Positions 6,701 to 8,124 of a stretch of 8,124 bases of DNA are shown one piece after another; position 1 is the first letter of the stretch, and each line of letters starts with the position of its first letter. The position numbers were made by a program, and so were the translations under genes. The notes beneath the pieces are model-generated. The model searched no databases and was not told the origin of the DNA. It saw nothing but the letters and a program-made list of their open reading frames with translations. Source of the DNA: JAEUMW01 sp039807745 (lineage in GTDB: Bacteria > Pseudomonadota > Gammaproteobacteria > Burkholderiales > JAEUMW01); contig JBDHRV010000153.1 in NCBI GenBank assembly GCA_039807745.1, forward strand, positions 1-8,124, in the 5' to 3' direction.

Positions 6701-8124
6701 TTTCATCGGCGCGCGATCGATCTGGCGCGCAAGCTCCGAGTACCACACAGGCGCTGGCTGCGAGCGCAGGATGTCATCGCTCTTCGGATCGAACGTGCCA
6801 GCGTTGCCTACGGCGGACTTGACCTGCTCGGGATGGAACGCGATGTAGGAGTCCTCGGCGTTGGCCTTCAGGTGCTCCTCGTAGGCATGCTCGGCGTGCT
6901 CCAGGGCGGCCAGCTCAGAGAGATTGCTGCCACCACCATCTGTCGCCTTTCTCGCTTCCTCCAGCCTATCGCGCGCTTTGTCGCGCGCTTCTCGCAGCGA
7001 CTGTGCGCCGGTTGCCTCATACCTGTTCTGGTATACGATGCCGTCGTATCCAAGGCTCTCGATGAAGTCGCGAATGGCCTGGATGCGCGCGGACTCCGTG
7101 GTCTTGCCGAGAATCGCTTTCTTCGTGTCGCTGTCGATCTTGATTCCGGCGCGCAGCAAGCTATCGAACAAGCTCCCACTCTCCCATGCCCAGAGATCCT
7201 CCGTGCGCAGCGGATTGCGGATGTTGAGATAGACCGGCATCGTGGCGTGACGCACGTCGCGAAGCTCTGGGCCGTAGGGGTCGGCGTCGAGCTTGATGTC
7301 GAAACGGTCCCTGGCCTGCCCCTGGGTGCCGAAGTGCATGCCGATGTCGCGGCTACCGTGCTTGAACTGCGAGAATCCGGCTGCCGTGGTCGTGTGGTAC
7401 ATCACGCGCGGGCGGCCGTCGGCGGCGACGACCTTGGACACGCCATCGCCCTTGACCGCATCTACCATCCGTGCGAATCTGGCCTCGAAGCCTGCGGGCG
7501 GGACGTAGACTTGCGTGAGCGATTGCTGAGGTAAGCTGCCCCCTATTGACGCAGGCTTCGATATTTCCACGGCCTGCACGACATACAAGCGCGTCCCGTA
7601 GTCCTTCTGACCAAACTCCTTCGCTAGAATCTTCACCCGCAACACGTCGCCCGCGAACGGCATCGGCACCTCGAAGTGATGCAGCGCGGATAGTTTGGGG
7701 TCATCGTCGCGGTCCGACCTGGTTCCGCGCAGAATGCTCACGCGGAACAGTTCATCCAGGTTCCCGATCGCCATCATGTGCGCCTGCGGCGATACCGAAG
7801 CGTCCACCGACGACTTGCTCAACATCTTGCCGAGCGATTCCCGCGACACGGTTGCGACGATGCCGGTCTCTGCGTTGGTGAGCGGCTTGTTCAAGAACTC
7901 ACGCGCCGCCGCTTTCGCCTGATCCGAGCCGCGCACGTCGCGCATACGTCGCCCGAGAGAGGCGATTTCCCAACCCCCGAACCACCGCTTGAAGGCCGGC
8001 GTCTTGGTTTGCTCGGCCGAGGCAAACGCGGCAGCGGTTGACACTTCGGTTGACACTCCGCCCCTTGGTGGCTGCGGCGGGCCTTTCCCGGCCTCGCGCG
8101 CCGCGTGCTTGAGGCTGCCCTCGA
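3541..8124. mobile_element. Prophage or integrative-element remnant, left end only
   Basis: The region consists of a single giant minus-strand gene of phage/conjugative polyvalent type, less GC-rich by eye than the copper genes and with more varied third codon positions. Its 3' end is frameshifted and truncated against a complete chromosomal gene, which marks an element boundary between about 3541 and 3600. The right end lies outside the window. No integrase, attachment-site duplication, tRNA or structural phage gene is seen here, so the element type (prophage or ICE) is not settled. The left coordinate is approximate. Confidence 0.5.
3749..8124 (-). CDS. Giant phage-type polyvalent protein with ADP-ribosyltransferase-like and BECR nuclease-like domains (5' end outside the window, 3' end frameshifted)
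   Basis: At least 1457 residues are visible. The frame is open from the right edge; residues below are numbered from the GTG at 8056, which is preceded by 22 more open codons. In order: an FKRWFGGW motif (22-29) and an LPD3-like segment (about 57-170); an ADP-ribosyltransferase-like domain (216-431) with YHTT around His221, HFGTQGQA, LNIRNPL, GYDGIVYQN and Glu347, then DSYIAF and PEQVKSA; a helical segment (438-515, WYSELARQI...); a long conserved module (566-985) with THFDQPNILAHVRF, LFIEEIQSD, LKRMIRYAAERGFDSIAWTTGEEQ, FYDRIVP and AMQGMPMFS; a PBECR-like nuclease domain (1037-1131) with LQHVAKQHG and YVEEIRTGRYQLALDTM; and a conserved helical tail (1195-1355, SLGTQYHKA, APDLLPK, RQIKLYRQY). 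Charged helical inserts lie at 349-400 and 660-755. Such proteins are thought to enter the recipient cell with the phage or plasmid DNA and to counter or modify host functions. The enzyme activities are inferred from motifs. The last residues, after about 1420, are out-of-frame sequence. Confidence 0.8.
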   Translation of the reverse strand, partial: EGSLKHAAREAGKGPPQPPRGGVSTEVSTAAAFASAEQTKTPAFKRWFGGWEIASLGRRMRDVRGSDQAKAAAREFLNKPLTNAETGIVATVSRESLGKMLSKSSVDASVSPQAHMMAIGNLDELFRVSILRGTRSDRDDDPKLSALHHFEVPMPFAGDVLRVKILAKEFGQKDYGTRLYVVQAVEISKPASIGGSLPQQSLTQVYVPPAGFEARFARMVDAVKGDGVSKVVAADGRPRVMYHTTTAAGFSQFKHGSRDIGMHFGTQGQARDRFDIKLDADPYGPELRDVRHATMPVYLNIRNPLRTEDLWAWESGSLFDSLLRAGIKIDSDTKKAILGKTTESARIQAIRDFIESLGYDGIVYQNRYEATGAQSLREARDKARDRLEEARKATDGGGSNLSELAALEHAEHAYEEHLKANAEDSYIAFHPEQVKSAVGNAGTFDPKSDDILRSQPAPVWYSELARQIDRAPMKRALAGAWMQYINALKGVKPDEIAWSGIEDFLKLLQPGKVTKEQVSEFLRGDGVQVEDVMLGETGLDEAGGLYVGSHGEEWAIYREEDDDPVGGTYQTEACAEAALAAMQDSLPTKFAEYQLPGGENYRELLLTLPDKATRLSDAIAAINDRMADADEDQYRALWEERQRLHEEWKNAGGAQFRSTHFDQPNILAHVRFNEREFVTYSAEDLAARDRRAEIDEKIKALDARVKEAQQARRRDESAKLEQIREEVRAEIAAGRMPEGGVARAVEDRFAALPKTALDASVKEALDERRALQDSRPPEPKGERKRVLFIEEIQSDAAQGKRSGNVNWQAPFIDKTEAWVGLALKRMIRYAAERGFDSIAWTTGEEQVERYRDALRKAVDRIEWTKTQDGIHLVGSKDGKQVVDTTEKEKVISDAIGKSMGEAIINDPNQSGVIEGEDITISDTGMAAFYDRIVPSVAKDILKKLGGGAVSSIQIPQTGTKGGEPRYLYVNGRREDNPHYHLKPLQQPAFDITPELRARAMQGMPMFSVPPAFDAARQVIRSMLAKWRAGDYSGRAENFMPVGAHIAARAKAVGVDVADYHHAIDASALQHVAKQHGNPATEAARGQVAVTDADYDRVPEIVADPDYLVFGVKNHIGKDVVGYVKQMPNGHTLYVEEIRTGRYQLALDTMRKYPGGRSAISVAETLGPNVRNDSGDVITVVEMASGRKAQLTTAQMRGGEKYGPLASVPLNLPESLRSAPVRQSIRDRIADAFNTQRSFNWWHKSLGTQYHKAKIERHFAPVYELAQRYLDDTSRFANEAADRAPDLLPKTESVGDAFSGIANTARDAKDAQAIAGPIFEGTLRERVFSDAELRDPPLELGKPLFKPLTDRQIKLYRQYLSTVNHSLDTLAVSEMARLAKVSALRVAPVDTGLDEAVSFYRDQYAGELEKVTLDIEELRKSQAAERALLENAAEDEASSADASTWRPRHLPERGSVDS

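Noticed and set aside
6596..7534. 312-residue plus-strand open frame opposite the ADP-ribosyltransferase-like domain
   Set aside because: Same reasoning: it is a shadow of a conserved minus-strand domain with no family signal of its own.
1..8124. tRNA, rRNA, CRISPR array or insertion sequence
   Set aside because: No cloverleaf-like segment, regularly spaced repeats, transposase motif or terminal inverted repeats were recognised on either strand by eye.

Overview
The window looks like a GC-rich proteobacterial chromosome, probably a betaproteobacterium of Burkholderiales type. That placement is an inference from the style of the proteins and the very high G+C at third codon positions; no RNA gene or other marker fixes the taxon. 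It has two unlike halves. The left half (1-3522) is compact chromosomal sequence. The right half (about 3541-8124) is one continuous minus-strand reading frame of phage or conjugative-element type, visibly less GC-rich by eye, which is cut off by the right window edge and decayed at its 3' end.

Left half: a copC-copD pair (2-358 and 372-2018, plus strand) encodes a periplasmic Cu(II)-binding protein and a polytopic membrane protein presumed to carry copper across the inner membrane. Converging on copD, with a 22-bp overlap of the coding ends, is a fold-type II PLP enzyme (1997-2980, minus strand) of the serine racemase / threo-3-hydroxyaspartate dehydratase / catabolic threonine dehydratase group. 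A 110-bp divergent spacer separates it from a small exported coiled-coil protein (3091-3522, plus strand) with a C-terminal module like that of the Sll1863 stress proteins. A GC-rich hairpin starts inside the stop codon of that gene.

Right half: the minus-strand frame encodes at least 1457 residues of a giant 'polyvalent' protein of the kind phages and conjugative elements carry, and probably inject, with their DNA. In order I recognise an LPD3-like segment, an ADP-ribosyltransferase-like domain, a conserved helical segment, a long EEIQSD-type module, a BECR-fold (PBECR) nuclease-like domain and a conserved helical tail. The annotated-looking GTG start at 8056 is probably not the true start, because the frame stays open to the edge. 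At the other end the frame stops at 3749, but the next expected motif (a YLNAD... LLHEVGSH metallopeptidase-like segment) continues in another minus-strand frame, and what follows returns to the first frame. The 3' end has therefore been broken by at least two frameshifts and then truncated against the chromosomal gene, so the junction of a decaying prophage or integrative element probably lies between about 3541 and 3600. No integrase, structural gene, tRNA, CRISPR array or insertion sequence is visible.
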